33,249 nucleotides of DNA from S012-113 sp039714715 (GCA_039714715.1 JBDLIU010000016.1:1-33249); one strand, 5' to 3'; positions 8,338 to 17,228 are shown, counted from the stretch's first letter. Notes: generated by a model from the letters alone, not told the origin. Numbers and translations: made by a program.

Positions 8338-8415
8338 TAGTTATAATCGGTTCTTGATTTACCCAATCCTAACAACTACTAGGAAAAAATAAATGATAAT
8401 TTGGCTACAAAGTAA

Positions 8416-10992
8416 CTACTCTTTGGTCAGATTTCTTAATGTTGGGAGCCATATCTCAAAAATAGTTCCTTCTTTATATTTGCTATCCATCAAAATCTTA
8501 CCCCCCATTTTTTCAACAGCTTTCTGAACGATATACAAGCCAATCCCCGAACCATCCGAGGTTTCTGTTCCTCTATAAAACATTTCCATTACATGCGGCA
8601 TACTATCCTGATGTATACCCATTCCATTATCTTTGATAATAAGATTACAACCACTACTATCAATCATAACCTCAACTCGAACAATATTCTCCTCCTGGTC
8701 TGGGTTATGGTATTTTATTGCATTAGAGATAAGGTTTCTAAATATTTCTCCTATTCTAAACCTATCTCCATAAAAATCGCCCTCGTCAACTAAAATCTTT
8801 TTAACCACATGTTCCGAATCTTTCAGATAACTTAAATCATTAAAACACTGATTTATTATTTCTTTAAAGTCAATTAGATCAGAAGTCACTGATAATTTTA
8901 AGTTTTTTGAGTGGCTAAGGATATCACGGATAAAGAAGTCCAGTTTCGTTACCTGTTTCTCCATTAGTCCTATATAGTTATCCTTTTCTTCATCATTTTT
9001 CTCCAGCATGGTTAGGTTAATCAAACCTAAGATTGATGCCAGTGGTGCCCTGAGGTCATGAGAGACTTTATATACAAAATTATCAAGTTCAAGGTTCCTC
9101 GTTTTCAGCTCTTCTTCTGCTTCAACCCGCTTCCTGATATCAATATAAATGCCATATAACCCAATATTAACACCCCCTGAAATGATCGGTAATGCATATA
9201 TTATCACAGGTATCTTTTCTCCCGATTTACTATATCGAAAAGTCTCAATATAGTCCTTGTCTCCATTCATAGCAGAAGAATTAAGATTGTCGGCTTCTTC
9301 TGCAAGTTCAGCCGGGATAATATACTCTACTAACGACTGTCCTCTTATTTCTTGAATTTTAAAACCAAAGATCTTCTCAAACCCAGTATTAATATCATTA
9401 ACTCTAAAGTCATCATCCAGCAGTACAATACCCATTGGTGAATTTGCGAATAATTGTTGAAGAAGATCTTCACTTCTTGCAAGATCCATCCTGGCTCGTA
9501 CCGTTTCCGTAACATTATGTATAAGTATCTGCATTGCAGGTTTCCCCATATACACAGTTGGTATAGAAACAATTTCAACATCGATGAGGTTTCCATTGAC
9601 GGTTTTAAGCTGTGTCGCATAGAGAGGTGCATTTTCTCCTTTCTCCATAACCATCATTTGCCTTTCCAGAAAAATCTTATATCGCTCGTCCGTTGGGATA
9701 AACTCTCTGGCATGCAAACCAATCAACTCATTAACTGATTTCGCCTCTGCCATCCTGATAAGCTCATTATTCCCATAAGCCACTTTTTCATCTACAACAA
9801 TGGATATCCCAATGGGAGCATTTTCTACAAGCTTTCTGAACCTGGATTCACTTTCCTTTACTTTCTCTTCAACGAGTTTCCTTTCATTGATATCAACATG
9901 AGTACCTGCTATTCTTATAGGATCTCCTTTATCATTTCTCTCAACTACTTTGCCCCTGTCAAGTATCCATCTCCATTCCCCAAATTTTGTTTTGAGCCTA
10001 TACTCTTCATCCAGTTCAGTCTTTTTACCATCAACTACATTATTCAATGAGGATAGTACTCTCTCTTTGTCATCCGGGTGAAGCAGATTTTCCCAGGTAG
10101 ACTCATTAACCTCGTCTAATTGATATCCCAACATATCTGCCCATTGCTTGTTATAGTTCAGATCATCAGTAACCAGGTTCCAATCCCATGTGCCCAGATC
10201 ACCTGCCTCCAGGGCCAGTTGTAACCGCTCTTTGCTTTCAGTATATGCTTCTTCGAGCTTATACTGATCGGTTACATCCATGTAACTTAGTACTACAAAA
10301 GACACTTTACCCTCATTATCGTTAATTGGGAATATATGAGCAATTAACCACTTCTCAGTCTGTTCTTCCCTATAAGCAGGTAAGGTGAATAAATATTTAA
10401 AAGGGGTTGACTGATGAGATTGTCCTCTGAAAGCTCCCTTTATTTGGGGCATCATTCCTTGTTCTACAATTTGCTTATCAAAGAAGATATTGTATTTATT
10501 ATTAATATAGTCAAGCTCCTCATCCGATAAATCCCACATCTTTTTATAGGCATTATTTGAATACAGAATACTCCCATCCAAATTAAATACCACGGCACTC
10601 AAGGGAGAAGCATTTATAACCTCAACCAGATAATCTCTAGGCAGTGCTTTTAGAAAACCATCTTGCGCCATAGATAACGCCCCACTATAACCAATAAACT
10701 CTCCATCTTTCTTAATAGGCTCTAGAAAAGTGCGAAATTCATTATCAATCACAGTTACAATATCAAGTATTGGCTTGTACTTTGTGAAGTCTTCCTCACA
10801 GTTAAAGTTTTTAAATTCTATAACATTTTCTAGAGGTTTACCAAGCACCTCAGCTGAAGTATAACCCGTATAATCCTGCATTGATTTATTCCACAACTTA
10901 ATATTTCTTTTGGAATCAACAACATAGAGTGGTTCCTTTAGAGAATCCAGAACGAATTCATGAAATGTCAATATTTGGTCAACTTGTAACAA
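8416..10992 (-). CDS. Soluble sensor histidine kinase with about five PAS domains
   Basis: An 858-residue kinase without any transmembrane segment, so a cytosolic sensor. PAS-like units lie at about 12-108, 122-245, 255-372 (PAS_3 type with a RWILDRG and AGTHVDI PAC end), 382-498 and 508-625. The output module has the H-box KVSHDLRAPL (H645), the N-box FRNLISNAIKYHN (751-763), the G1 box DNGMGI (788-793) and the G2 box DGSGIGL (813-819). The start is TTG: a TAA lies five codons upstream, there is no ATG until residue 39, and the first PAS begins almost at once. No response regulator is adjacent, so its partner is encoded elsewhere. It is separated by 78 bases from the VTT gene downstream and has 405 bases of gene-free DNA upstream. 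The signal is unknown. Confidence 0.92.
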   Translation of the reverse strand: MLQVDQILTFHEFVLDSLKEPLYVVDSKRNIKLWNKSMQDYTGYTSAEVLGKPLENVIEFKNFNCEEDFTKYKPILDIVTVIDNEFRTFLEPIKKDGEFIGYSGALSMAQDGFLKALPRDYLVEVINASPLSAVVFNLDGSILYSNNAYKKMWDLSDEELDYINNKYNIFFDKQIVEQGMMPQIKGAFRGQSHQSTPFKYLFTLPAYREEQTEKWLIAHIFPINDNEGKVSFVVLSYMDVTDQYKLEEAYTESKERLQLALEAGDLGTWDWNLVTDDLNYNKQWADMLGYQLDEVNESTWENLLHPDDKERVLSSLNNVVDGKKTELDEEYRLKTKFGEWRWILDRGKVVERNDKGDPIRIAGTHVDINERKLVEEKVKESESRFRKLVENAPIGISIVVDEKVAYGNNELIRMAEAKSVNELIGLHAREFIPTDERYKIFLERQMMVMEKGENAPLYATQLKTVNGNLIDVEIVSIPTVYMGKPAMQILIHNVTETVRARMDLARSEDLLQQLFANSPMGIVLLDDDFRVNDINTGFEKIFGFKIQEIRGQSLVEYIIPAELAEEADNLNSSAMNGDKDYIETFRYSKSGEKIPVIIYALPIISGGVNIGLYGIYIDIRKRVEAEEELKTRNLELDNFVYKVSHDLRAPLASILGLINLTMLEKNDEEKDNYIGLMEKQVTKLDFFIRDILSHSKNLKLSVTSDLIDFKEIINQCFNDLSYLKDSEHVVKKILVDEGDFYGDRFRIGEIFRNLISNAIKYHNPDQEENIVRVEVMIDSSGCNLIIKDNGMGIHQDSMPHVMEMFYRGTETSDGSGIGLYIVQKAVEKMGGKILMDSKYKEGTIFEIWLPTLRNLTKE

Positions 10993-11397
10993 TCTGGCAT
11001 GAAATTAGCAAATTATTAGAATAACGCTAATATTCGTTTAATACAATTACTATGTTAAACGTAATATTCAAAGAATTGTTAAATCGATTAATGATAAACT
11101 TCAATTTCCTAAAACTGATTTAGAGAGTTTAGTTACTATAAAGATGTATATTTCTTCTAACGAAATTCTACCAAAATCTTCCATATTGAATGATTTTTCA
11201 ATCTTCAGGACGCTTGATAAATTTAACTTTTAATTAAAATGGAAAAGAAGTTTTTTGACTTAGAATTATTATGTCCTGATTGTTCTCAATACGGATAAAA
11301 TCACTAAAAAGTAATAATCCCTTATGTTCAGATTTCATCAAATACTCAATGGCACTACAAATATCTACCTGTCATAAAATTTCGTAATTTATCGTAA
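10993..11397. other. 405-base gap without a convincing gene
   Basis: This AT-rich stretch lies upstream of the histidine kinase and downstream of the UbiA-like gene. I find no RNA gene, repeat, strong hairpin or full Bacteroidota promoter consensus in it. The only coding hint is a 19-codon plus-strand frame at 11239-11298 containing CPDC, which is too short to call. It presumably holds the kinase promoter and the 3' end of the UbiA-like transcript. Confidence 0.6.
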
Positions 11398-12225
11398 TCA
11401 GGCTGCAATAATCAGACTGATGACCGGTATTATAAAAATTGAATCAACAACCATTCTATAGGCTTGATTTTTAACAAGATACCTGTTTAAAACAAGACTC
11501 AAAAATAGTATACTTCCCATAAGCTCCAGGGTAATTATATGAATCCAATAAATGCCAATGATAAAACTATAGAATAGCGTAACTAAATACAGGATGAGCC
11601 CCAGTATGGAAAGGATATATACCGCCTTCTTCCCAACAACGATGGCTATTGAGGGTTGAGCATCTTGTTTATCACTTTCATATTCATACCATGAAATTAC
11701 AAACGTATTAACCAGCGCTAGCAGGAATATCTGAACCACTAATAATAAAAACCTATTATTAATTATTTCACTCAGTTCCATTACGGGAATAAGAAATAAT
11801 CCTAGCATAAATACAATTGCTGTAATTAATTCTTTAAACACGAACTGTTGAGGTAGCAATATGAACAACAACAAAAAATATAGTGCCGTAAAGAGTGCTA
11901 AAATAGCGCCACGCAGTAAAATTTCGAATGGAATATACCAACTCACTGCCAATAGTAGAACAAGCAAAATGATTTCATAACCAATAAGTGCGTTTTTGTT
12001 ATCCTTATAGAACCTGTTTCTATCATTAAGGCTTTTCTCTCCGGATCGATTTGCATCTATCAAATGATCAAAATTATAGATTAACAAAATAGTGATGATT
12101 AAAGCCACTAATGCCGGTAATTGGATATTAACTTCAAGATACTGAGCAATAAACATTGACGTAATTGATGCCCCTATCGCAGTATCAATATTAAGCCAAA
12201 TAACAATACTGAAAATCCGTTTCAC
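11398..12225 (-). CDS. UbiA prenyltransferase-like membrane protein
   Basis: A 275-residue protein with about eight or nine hydrophobic segments. The first polar loop has IYNFDHLIDANR, matching the UbiA-type N-x-D-x3-D metal/diphosphate motif, and the later loop has EYESDKQDAQPSIA, resembling the second Asp-rich motif. UbiA enzymes transfer prenyl chains to aromatic acceptors (quinones, hemes) or to lipid precursors. The motifs are weaker than in MenA, UbiA or CyoE, so a divergent or non-enzymatic member is possible. The start is GTG: the frame is closed by TAA four codons upstream. It lies 93 bases after atpG on the same strand, with a terminator between, and could be reached by read-through. 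Confidence 0.65.
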   Translation of the reverse strand: MKRIFSIVIWLNIDTAIGASITSMFIAQYLEVNIQLPALVALIITILLIYNFDHLIDANRSGEKSLNDRNRFYKDNKNALIGYEIILLVLLLAVSWYIPFEILLRGAILALFTALYFLLLFILLPQQFVFKELITAIVFMLGLFLIPVMELSEIINNRFLLLVVQIFLLALVNTFVISWYEYESDKQDAQPSIAIVVGKKAVYILSILGLILYLVTLFYSFIIGIYWIHIITLELMGSILFLSLVLNRYLVKNQAYRMVVDSIFIIPVISLIIAA

Positions 12226-12260
12226 ACAGTTAAGTTAAGAAATGGTTGCCATAAACAAGA

Positions 12261-12292
12261 ATAGCTCATCTGCCAGTTGGCGAATGAGCTAT
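12261..12292 (-). terminator. Terminator of the ATP synthase operon
   Basis: ATAGCTCAT (12261-12269) and ATGAGCTAT (12284-12292) form a perfect 9-bp outer stem; GCC/GGC forms an inner stem with an AGTT loop. Read from atpG the hairpin is followed by TCTTGTTTA, a modest T-rich tail. It stands 26 bases after the atpG stop. The inner CTGCCAGTTGGCG matches the core of the terminator at 4014-4050 at 12 of 13 bases. Confidence 0.75.
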
Positions 12293-12318
12293 CCCCTATG
12301 TATGATTCTGTGTTATTC

Positions 12319-13191
12319 TTATCCCAAAGCTTCAGATCCTGCCACAATTTCAAGGATTTCTTTTGTAATCGCAGCTTGCCTGGTCTGGTTATAAGTTAAT
12401 TTTAAATCTCTAAGTATTTCATCGGCATTTTCTGTTGCCTTATCCATGGCTGTCATTCGTGCCCCATGTTCAGAAGCATTTGACTCAAGAATTGCCTTAT
12501 AGAGCTGTACTTTCAACGATTTAGGAATCAGCTCTTTTATTAATACTTCCTGGTTAGGCTGGAAAATATAATCATTATTTAAAGCCGTCTCACCATCTCC
12601 TGGCTCTTTTATAGGCAAGAATTGCTCCTTCCTTATTATCTGAGTAGCTATATTTTTAAACTCATTATATACCAGTTCAACCTTATCATATTTTTCCTCT
12701 GCAAAACCCTTCATGATATAATCAGCAGCAGCTCTTGCTTTTTCGAATGAAAGGTGTGTAAATATATCGGTATACTTATCAATCACATTGTACTTTCTCT
12801 TCTTAAAATACTCTTCAGATTTTCTACCAATTGTTAAAATATGTACTTCTCCTGATTTGAACTGAGACTCGTATTCCGAATGAATAAGATCTTCGGTTGC
12901 TTTGAAAATATTGGAATTGAAAGGGCCACACAAGCCTCTGTCAGAAGTAATTGCCACAATAAGCACATTATATTCTTCCCTGGCTACGCCATATTGATTT
13001 TGTCCTGCTTCCAGCCCTCCACTTACATTCTTAAGAACTTCTCCCAACTTTTGAGCATAAGGTCTCATTTGGAGTATACCATCCTGTGCCTTGCGCAATT
13101 TTGCTGCTGCCACCATTTTCATGGCTTTGGTAATCTGCTGGGTAGAAATTACCGAACTTATTCTATTCTTTACTTCTTTAAGGTTCGCCAT
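12319..13191 (-). CDS. atpG: ATP synthase F1 gamma subunit
   Basis: Gamma is the central rotor shaft that couples proton flow in Fo to catalysis in F1. The 290 residues are of normal length. The N-terminal helix MANLKEVKNRISSVISTQQI with TKAMKMVAAAKLRKAQ and the C-terminal helix with SEHGARMTAMDKATENA and YNQTRQAAITKEILEIVAG are the two coiled-coil ends of the shaft and are the strongest family signatures. ITSDRGLCGPFN (about 82-93) marks the Rossmann-like domain. It is the last gene of the operon, 22 bases after atpA, and is followed by a terminator. Confidence 0.97.
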   Translation of the reverse strand: MANLKEVKNRISSVISTQQITKAMKMVAAAKLRKAQDGILQMRPYAQKLGEVLKNVSGGLEAGQNQYGVAREEYNVLIVAITSDRGLCGPFNSNIFKATEDLIHSEYESQFKSGEVHILTIGRKSEEYFKKRKYNVIDKYTDIFTHLSFEKARAAADYIMKGFAEEKYDKVELVYNEFKNIATQIIRKEQFLPIKEPGDGETALNNDYIFQPNQEVLIKELIPKSLKVQLYKAILESNASEHGARMTAMDKATENADEILRDLKLTYNQTRQAAITKEILEIVAGSEALG

Positions 13192-13213
13192 TGATACGGA
13201 TTAACTTAAAAAG

Positions 13214-14794
13214 TTATTTTTCGTAGTTCTTAGCTACATCTATTGCAACCTCTTTCAGAACATCAATTAAAGAGTCCTCGAACTTACCTGCACTTAATTC
13301 ATCAATTACATCCTTATGTTTTTGATTTAGCATCTGGATGTACTCTTTCTCAAATTCTCTAACACGCTCAACCGAAACTTTATCCAAATATCCTTTAGAT
13401 GATGCAAAAATTGAAGCTACCTGCTCACCCACTCTAAATGGAGTATACTGGGCCTGCTTAAGTACTTCCTGATTCTTTGTACCACGATTAATTGTTAATA
13501 AAGTAGCTGCGTCAAGGTCAGAGCCAAACTTGGCAAATGCTGCCAGCTCTCTGTATTGAGCCTGATCAAGCTTCAGTGTTCCTGCCACCTTTTTCATTGA
13601 TTTCACCTGGGCAGAACCTCCTACCCTGGATACTGAGATACCAACATTAATAGCAGGACGAATACCTGAGTTAAACAAATCAGTTTCAAGGAATATCTGT
13701 CCATCCGTAATACTAATTACGTTTGTGGGAATATAAGCAGACACATCACTGGCCTGCGTTTCAATTACAGGAAGTGCTGTGAGTGATCCTCCTCCTTTAA
13801 CTATATCCTTAATGGAAGAAGGCACATCATTCATTTGCTTAGCGATTTCATCGTTATCAATCACCTTGGCCGCTCTTTCAAGCAATCTTGAGTGAAGGTA
13901 GAAAACATCACCTGGATACGCTTCACGTCCCGGAGGCCTTCTTAACAATAGAGAAACCTCACGATAAGCAACTGCCTGTTTTGATAAGTCATCGTAGATT
14001 ACCAAGGCAGGTCTTCCTGTATCTCTGAAATACTCACCAATTGCAGCACCGGTAAAAGGTGCATAGAATTGCATAGGAGCAGGGTCTGAAGCTGATGCAG
14101 ATACTACAACAGTGTATTTCATGGCATCGGCTTTCTCCAACTGGGCAACAATTCCTGCCACTGTTGAGGCTTTCTGGCCAATTGCAACATATATACAATA
14201 AACGGGTTCTCCCTTGTCGTAGAATTCCTTCTGATTGATAATGGTATCAATAGCAACAGCAGTTTTACCTGTCTGCCTGTCACCAATAATCAATTCCCGC
14301 TGTCCTCGACCAATTGGGATCATAGAATCAATAGCTTTGATACCTGTTTGAAGTGGCTCATTCACCGGCTGTCTATAAATTACACCGGGAGCCTTGCGCT
14401 CCAGAGGCATATTATAAAGCTCACCTTCGATCTTACCTTTTCCATCAATAGGCATTGCCAGCGTATCTATAACTCTGCCACATAAGCCATCGCCAACATT
14501 TACCGAGGCAATTTGTTTTGTTCTTTTAACAGTGTCTCCTTCCTTAATCCCTTTTGACTGGCCTAATAATACAGCGCCAACATTATCTTCTTCAAGGTTA
14601 AGTACCAGGGCCTGCACTCCATTTTCAAACTCTAACAGCTCTCCTGCTTCTGCTTGTGAGAGACCATAGATTCGGGCTACACCGTCACCAATTTGCAATA
14701 CTGTACCTATTTGTTCTAATTCAGCATCTGTTTTTACATTAGAGAGTTGTTCTCTTAATATGGCAGATACTTCATCCGGACGTACATCACTCAT
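13214..14794 (-). CDS. atpA: ATP synthase F1 alpha subunit
   Basis: Alpha forms the F1 hexamer with beta and carries the non-catalytic nucleotide sites. The 526 residues contain the P-loop GDRQTGKT (171-178), the VAIGQK block, the LRRPPGREAYPGD loop and the SVSRVGGSAQ segment that carries the arginine finger. The N-terminal region has the family's beta-barrel signature (GDGVARIYGL, 37-46). It starts with ATG 12 bases after atpH. The partner beta (atpD) and epsilon (atpC) genes are absent from the window. Confidence 0.98.
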   Translation of the reverse strand: MSDVRPDEVSAILREQLSNVKTDAELEQIGTVLQIGDGVARIYGLSQAEAGELLEFENGVQALVLNLEEDNVGAVLLGQSKGIKEGDTVKRTKQIASVNVGDGLCGRVIDTLAMPIDGKGKIEGELYNMPLERKAPGVIYRQPVNEPLQTGIKAIDSMIPIGRGQRELIIGDRQTGKTAVAIDTIINQKEFYDKGEPVYCIYVAIGQKASTVAGIVAQLEKADAMKYTVVVSASASDPAPMQFYAPFTGAAIGEYFRDTGRPALVIYDDLSKQAVAYREVSLLLRRPPGREAYPGDVFYLHSRLLERAAKVIDNDEIAKQMNDVPSSIKDIVKGGGSLTALPVIETQASDVSAYIPTNVISITDGQIFLETDLFNSGIRPAINVGISVSRVGGSAQVKSMKKVAGTLKLDQAQYRELAAFAKFGSDLDAATLLTINRGTKNQEVLKQAQYTPFRVGEQVASIFASSKGYLDKVSVERVREFEKEYIQMLNQKHKDVIDELSAGKFEDSLIDVLKEVAIDVAKNYEK

Positions 14795-14806
14795 TATTGT
14801 ATGGTT

Positions 14807-15343
14807 TTAATTCGTTAATTCTCTTTTAATGTTCTGAAGTTGAGTTTTAATTGACTGGTCAATCCTTTTATCACCAATATTCAATATAAATCCACCAACA
14901 ATATCATCATCTATTATTTCATTAAGACTGGCTTTTTTGCCAGTTATGTCTTCAACCAGGTCTTTAAATTTCTTTTGTAAGTCTTTATCCAGAGCTATGG
15001 TTGTTTTAATTTCTGCATCCTGTAGCCCCTTGAGCACATTATATTGGACCTGATATTCTAATGCTATCTCTGCCAGAATGTTCTCCCTGTTTTTCTTGGT
15101 TATCAGATCAAAAGCCAAAAGAGTCAGCTTGTTCATTTTACTTTCAAACAAAGCATGAAGCACACTCTTCTTTTTATCATGATTAATGATTGGATTTTTA
15201 AGCATAATCGCAAAAATCCTGTTTTCAGCAACTACCTTACTAAAGAGCTGCATATCGCTATAGAGTTCATCCATAACTTTCTGCTCTTTTGCCAACCCCA
15301 GTATCGATTTGGCGTAGCGGGATGCTGCTCTATGACTACTCAT
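14807..15343 (-). CDS. atpH: ATP synthase F1 delta subunit
   Basis: Delta sits on top of F1 and links it to the b-subunit stator. The 178 residues match the OSCP/delta family: an N-terminal helical domain beginning with HRAASRYAKSILGLAKEQ and a C-terminal part with DDIVGGFILNIGDKRIDQSIKTQL, the classic end motif (GG..L.iGd..iD.Si). The ATG is two bases after the atpF stop, indicating tight coupling, and atpA follows 12 bases downstream. Confidence 0.95.
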   Translation of the reverse strand: MSSHRAASRYAKSILGLAKEQKVMDELYSDMQLFSKVVAENRIFAIMLKNPIINHDKKKSVLHALFESKMNKLTLLAFDLITKKNRENILAEIALEYQVQYNVLKGLQDAEIKTTIALDKDLQKKFKDLVEDITGKKASLNEIIDDDIVGGFILNIGDKRIDQSIKTQLQNIKRELTN

Positions 15344-15345
15344 AA

Positions 15346-15840
15346 TTAGTTAAGATTTTTATCTTTTAGAAACTCCCCTACCAGGGCTTTCTGTGATTTC
15401 TCATCACCAAGTGACCTTCTTAACAGCTTTTCTGCTATTTCCACAGAAAGTTCAGCTACCTGATTTCTAACTTCTTTTAAAGCTGCTTCTTTTTCGGCAT
15501 CGATACTCACTTTAGCATCTTCAACCAGCTTTGCGGCAACTTTTTTGGCATCCTCCTTAGCATCTTCCTTTAACTGGTTGGCTACATTAGTAGCATCCTT
15601 CAGCAAGACATCTCTTTCAGCCCTTGCATCTGCTAACAGCTTTTCATTATCTGCTTTTAATTGAGACATCTCATCTCTTGCTTCATCTGCTGATCGAAGT
15701 GCTTCTTCAATTGATTCCTCCCTGATTCTAAGTGAATCAAGAATTGGCCTCCATGCAAAAACTTTTAAAAGCACTACCAATAGCAAGAAAATAACTGCCT
15801 GCCAAAAGATCAATCCTAAACCGGGTGTTAATAGTTCCAT
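15346..15840 (-). CDS. atpF: ATP synthase Fo b subunit
   Basis: Subunit b is the peripheral stalk anchored in the membrane. The 164 residues start with one helix (about 8-29, FWQAVIFLLLVVLLKVFAW), followed by the RPILDSL hinge and a long charged helix rich in Ala, Glu, Lys and Asp, ending in EIAEKLLRRSLGDE, as usual for b. It is separated from atpE by 73 bases that hold a strong terminator-like hairpin, so its expression may be set lower than that of the c subunit. The start ATG is unambiguous. Confidence 0.95.
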   Translation of the reverse strand: MELLTPGLGLIFWQAVIFLLLVVLLKVFAWRPILDSLRIREESIEEALRSADEARDEMSQLKADNEKLLADARAERDVLLKDATNVANQLKEDAKEDAKKVAAKLVEDAKVSIDAEKEAALKEVRNQVAELSVEIAEKLLRRSLGDEKSQKALVGEFLKDKNLN

Positions 15841-15870
15841 TGAATACTTTTTTGCTTTAAAATGTAAAAA

Positions 15871-15903
15871 ATAGCAACCCTGGCCTAGTGCCAGGGTTGC
15901 TAT
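15871..15903 (-). terminator. Intra-operon terminator-like hairpin between atpE and atpF
   Basis: A perfect 14-bp stem, ATAGCAACCCTGGC (15871-15884) with GCCAGGGTTGCTAT (15890-15903), closes a 5-base loop. In the direction of transcription it begins 10 bases after the atpE stop and is followed by six T. By structure it is a full intrinsic terminator, yet atpF, atpH, atpA and atpG lie beyond it with no obvious new promoter. It probably acts as a partial terminator or as a 3'-end stabiliser that gives more atpE message than downstream message. Confidence 0.85.
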
Positions 15904-15913
15904 TATGTCATTA

Positions 15914-16159
15914 TTATAACTTTAATGAAATAAGTAAGACAATTACCGCTCCAAAAAGGGCAATTACCTCTACCAGTGCAGCAATAATCAACATCGCTGT
16001 TTGAATCTTTCCGGCAGCTTCTGGCTGACGTGCCATTGCTTCCATAGCAGATCCACCAATTCGACCGATACCGATTCCAGCGCCTATTGCAACCAGACCG
16101 GCACCGATACCAGCGCCCAATACTGCTAAGCTAACGTCTAATAAAATAGATAATAACAT
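15914..16159 (-). CDS. atpE: ATP synthase Fo c subunit
   Basis: The c subunits form the proton-driven rotor ring. The 81 residues form a two-helix hairpin. Helix one is the Gly/Ala-rich GAGIGAGLVAIGAGIGIGRI, the polar loop is ARQPEA (43-48), and helix two carries the ion-binding glutamate E64 in AALVEVIALF. The residue after the glutamate is Val rather than the Ser or Thr of sodium-binding rings, which points to proton use. It sits 37 bases after atpB and just before the strong hairpin. Confidence 0.97.
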   Translation of the reverse strand: MLLSILLDVSLAVLGAGIGAGLVAIGAGIGIGRIGGSAMEAMARQPEAAGKIQTAMLIIAALVEVIALFGAVIVLLISLKL

Positions 16160-16196
16160 AATTTTTATAATTATAAATTAAACAAAATACATAAAA

Positions 16197-17228
16197 CTAG
16201 TGAGCTTCTTCTGTAGCCAGTCCAATATATACAGCTGTAAACATTGTAAACACATAGGCCTGGATAGTAGCCACAAGAATCTCAATCAAATTAATTATGA
16301 CAATAATGATTGCCCCCCCAATTCCAACAGCATAACTCTGGAATATGAATGTAAGTCCAATCAAACTTAATATTACAATATGACCGGCAGTGATCGCAAC
16401 GAAAAGTCGTATCATTAAGGAAATTGGCTTCGAAAAGACACCAATTAACTCAACCGGGAAAATAATAATTCTTAACGGTAGTGGGACACCAGGTGTCCAG
16501 AATATATGCTTCCAATAGTTTGCATTACCACTGAAGTTGGTGATCAGGAAAGTAAAAATTGCTAACGTAGCTGTAACTGCAATATTGCCAGTAAGGTTAG
16601 CAGCGCCCGGTGTTAATCCGAATAAGTTACCAAACCAGATAAAGAAGAACAGTGTTAATAAGTATGGCACATACTTTTCGTAACCATGCCCGATATTCGG
16701 TTTAATTACCTCATCTCTTATATAGATAACGATAGGTTCGAAAAACGATTGAATACCAGATGGTGCCTTGCCCTCATTCTTTTTAAAACCACGGGCTACA
16801 GCAGTAAATACAAGTAGCATAAAAATGGCATTCATAAACAGGGCGGCTACGTTTTTTGTAATGGATAAATCATACACGTGATCTGACCCGGCAAGCGTTA
16901 TATGTTCATGCTCGAGTTTGTATCCATTGTATTCAATCGTATTATGATGTTCATCAAAGAAATTGGAGGATGAAAATACCTCTAAACCTCTTTCGCTCGA
17001 ATATACAATAATTGGTAGGTGTATAGTGAATCCATCCGATATATGCCAGACATGTGAGTCCAGAATATGATGCATTATCATATCTCCAGGGTTGAATGGC
17101 TCTCCTCCCTCCGAGTTATCAGAAGATTCGCTGGCCATTGCAAAGCTATTAAAGATCAATGTGAAGGAAACAAGTAGAACTATTGCTCTGATCGACAAAA
17201 TATTCTCTTTAAAAATTCTAAAAATCAT
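16197..17228 (-). CDS. atpB: ATP synthase Fo a subunit
   Basis: Subunit a forms the proton half-channels against the c-ring. Numbering from the ATG at 17234, the essential arginine is R276 in ISLMIRLFVAITAGH, the conserved Gln is in TIQAYVF (Q325), and the IWFGNLFGLTPG helix is at 199-210. An N-terminal hydrophobic segment ending FAMASE looks like a signal peptide, followed by a roughly 90-residue periplasmic insert rich in His, as in other Bacteroidota a subunits. I prefer the ATG at 17228: GGAGG lies 7 bases before it, while the ATG at 17234 touches the same sequence with no spacing. Confidence 0.95.
   Translation of the reverse strand: MIFRIFKENILSIRAIVLLVSFTLIFNSFAMASESSDNSEGGEPFNPGDMIMHHILDSHVWHISDGFTIHLPIIVYSSERGLEVFSSSNFFDEHHNTIEYNGYKLEHEHITLAGSDHVYDLSITKNVAALFMNAIFMLLVFTAVARGFKKNEGKAPSGIQSFFEPIVIYIRDEVIKPNIGHGYEKYVPYLLTLFFFIWFGNLFGLTPGAANLTGNIAVTATLAIFTFLITNFSGNANYWKHIFWTPGVPLPLRIIIFPVELIGVFSKPISLMIRLFVAITAGHIVILSLIGLTFIFQSYAVGIGGAIIIVIINLIEILVATIQAYVFTMFTAVYIGLATEEAH

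Noticed and set aside
8338..8415. Terminator between the kinase and the VTT gene
   Set aside because: No stem of useful length with a T run was visible in these 78 bases.
11239..11298. Plus-strand 19-codon frame with a CPDC motif in the large gap
   Set aside because: Too short, no ribosome-binding site or promoter, and a CxxC pair in 19 residues is weak evidence. I keep it only as a note.
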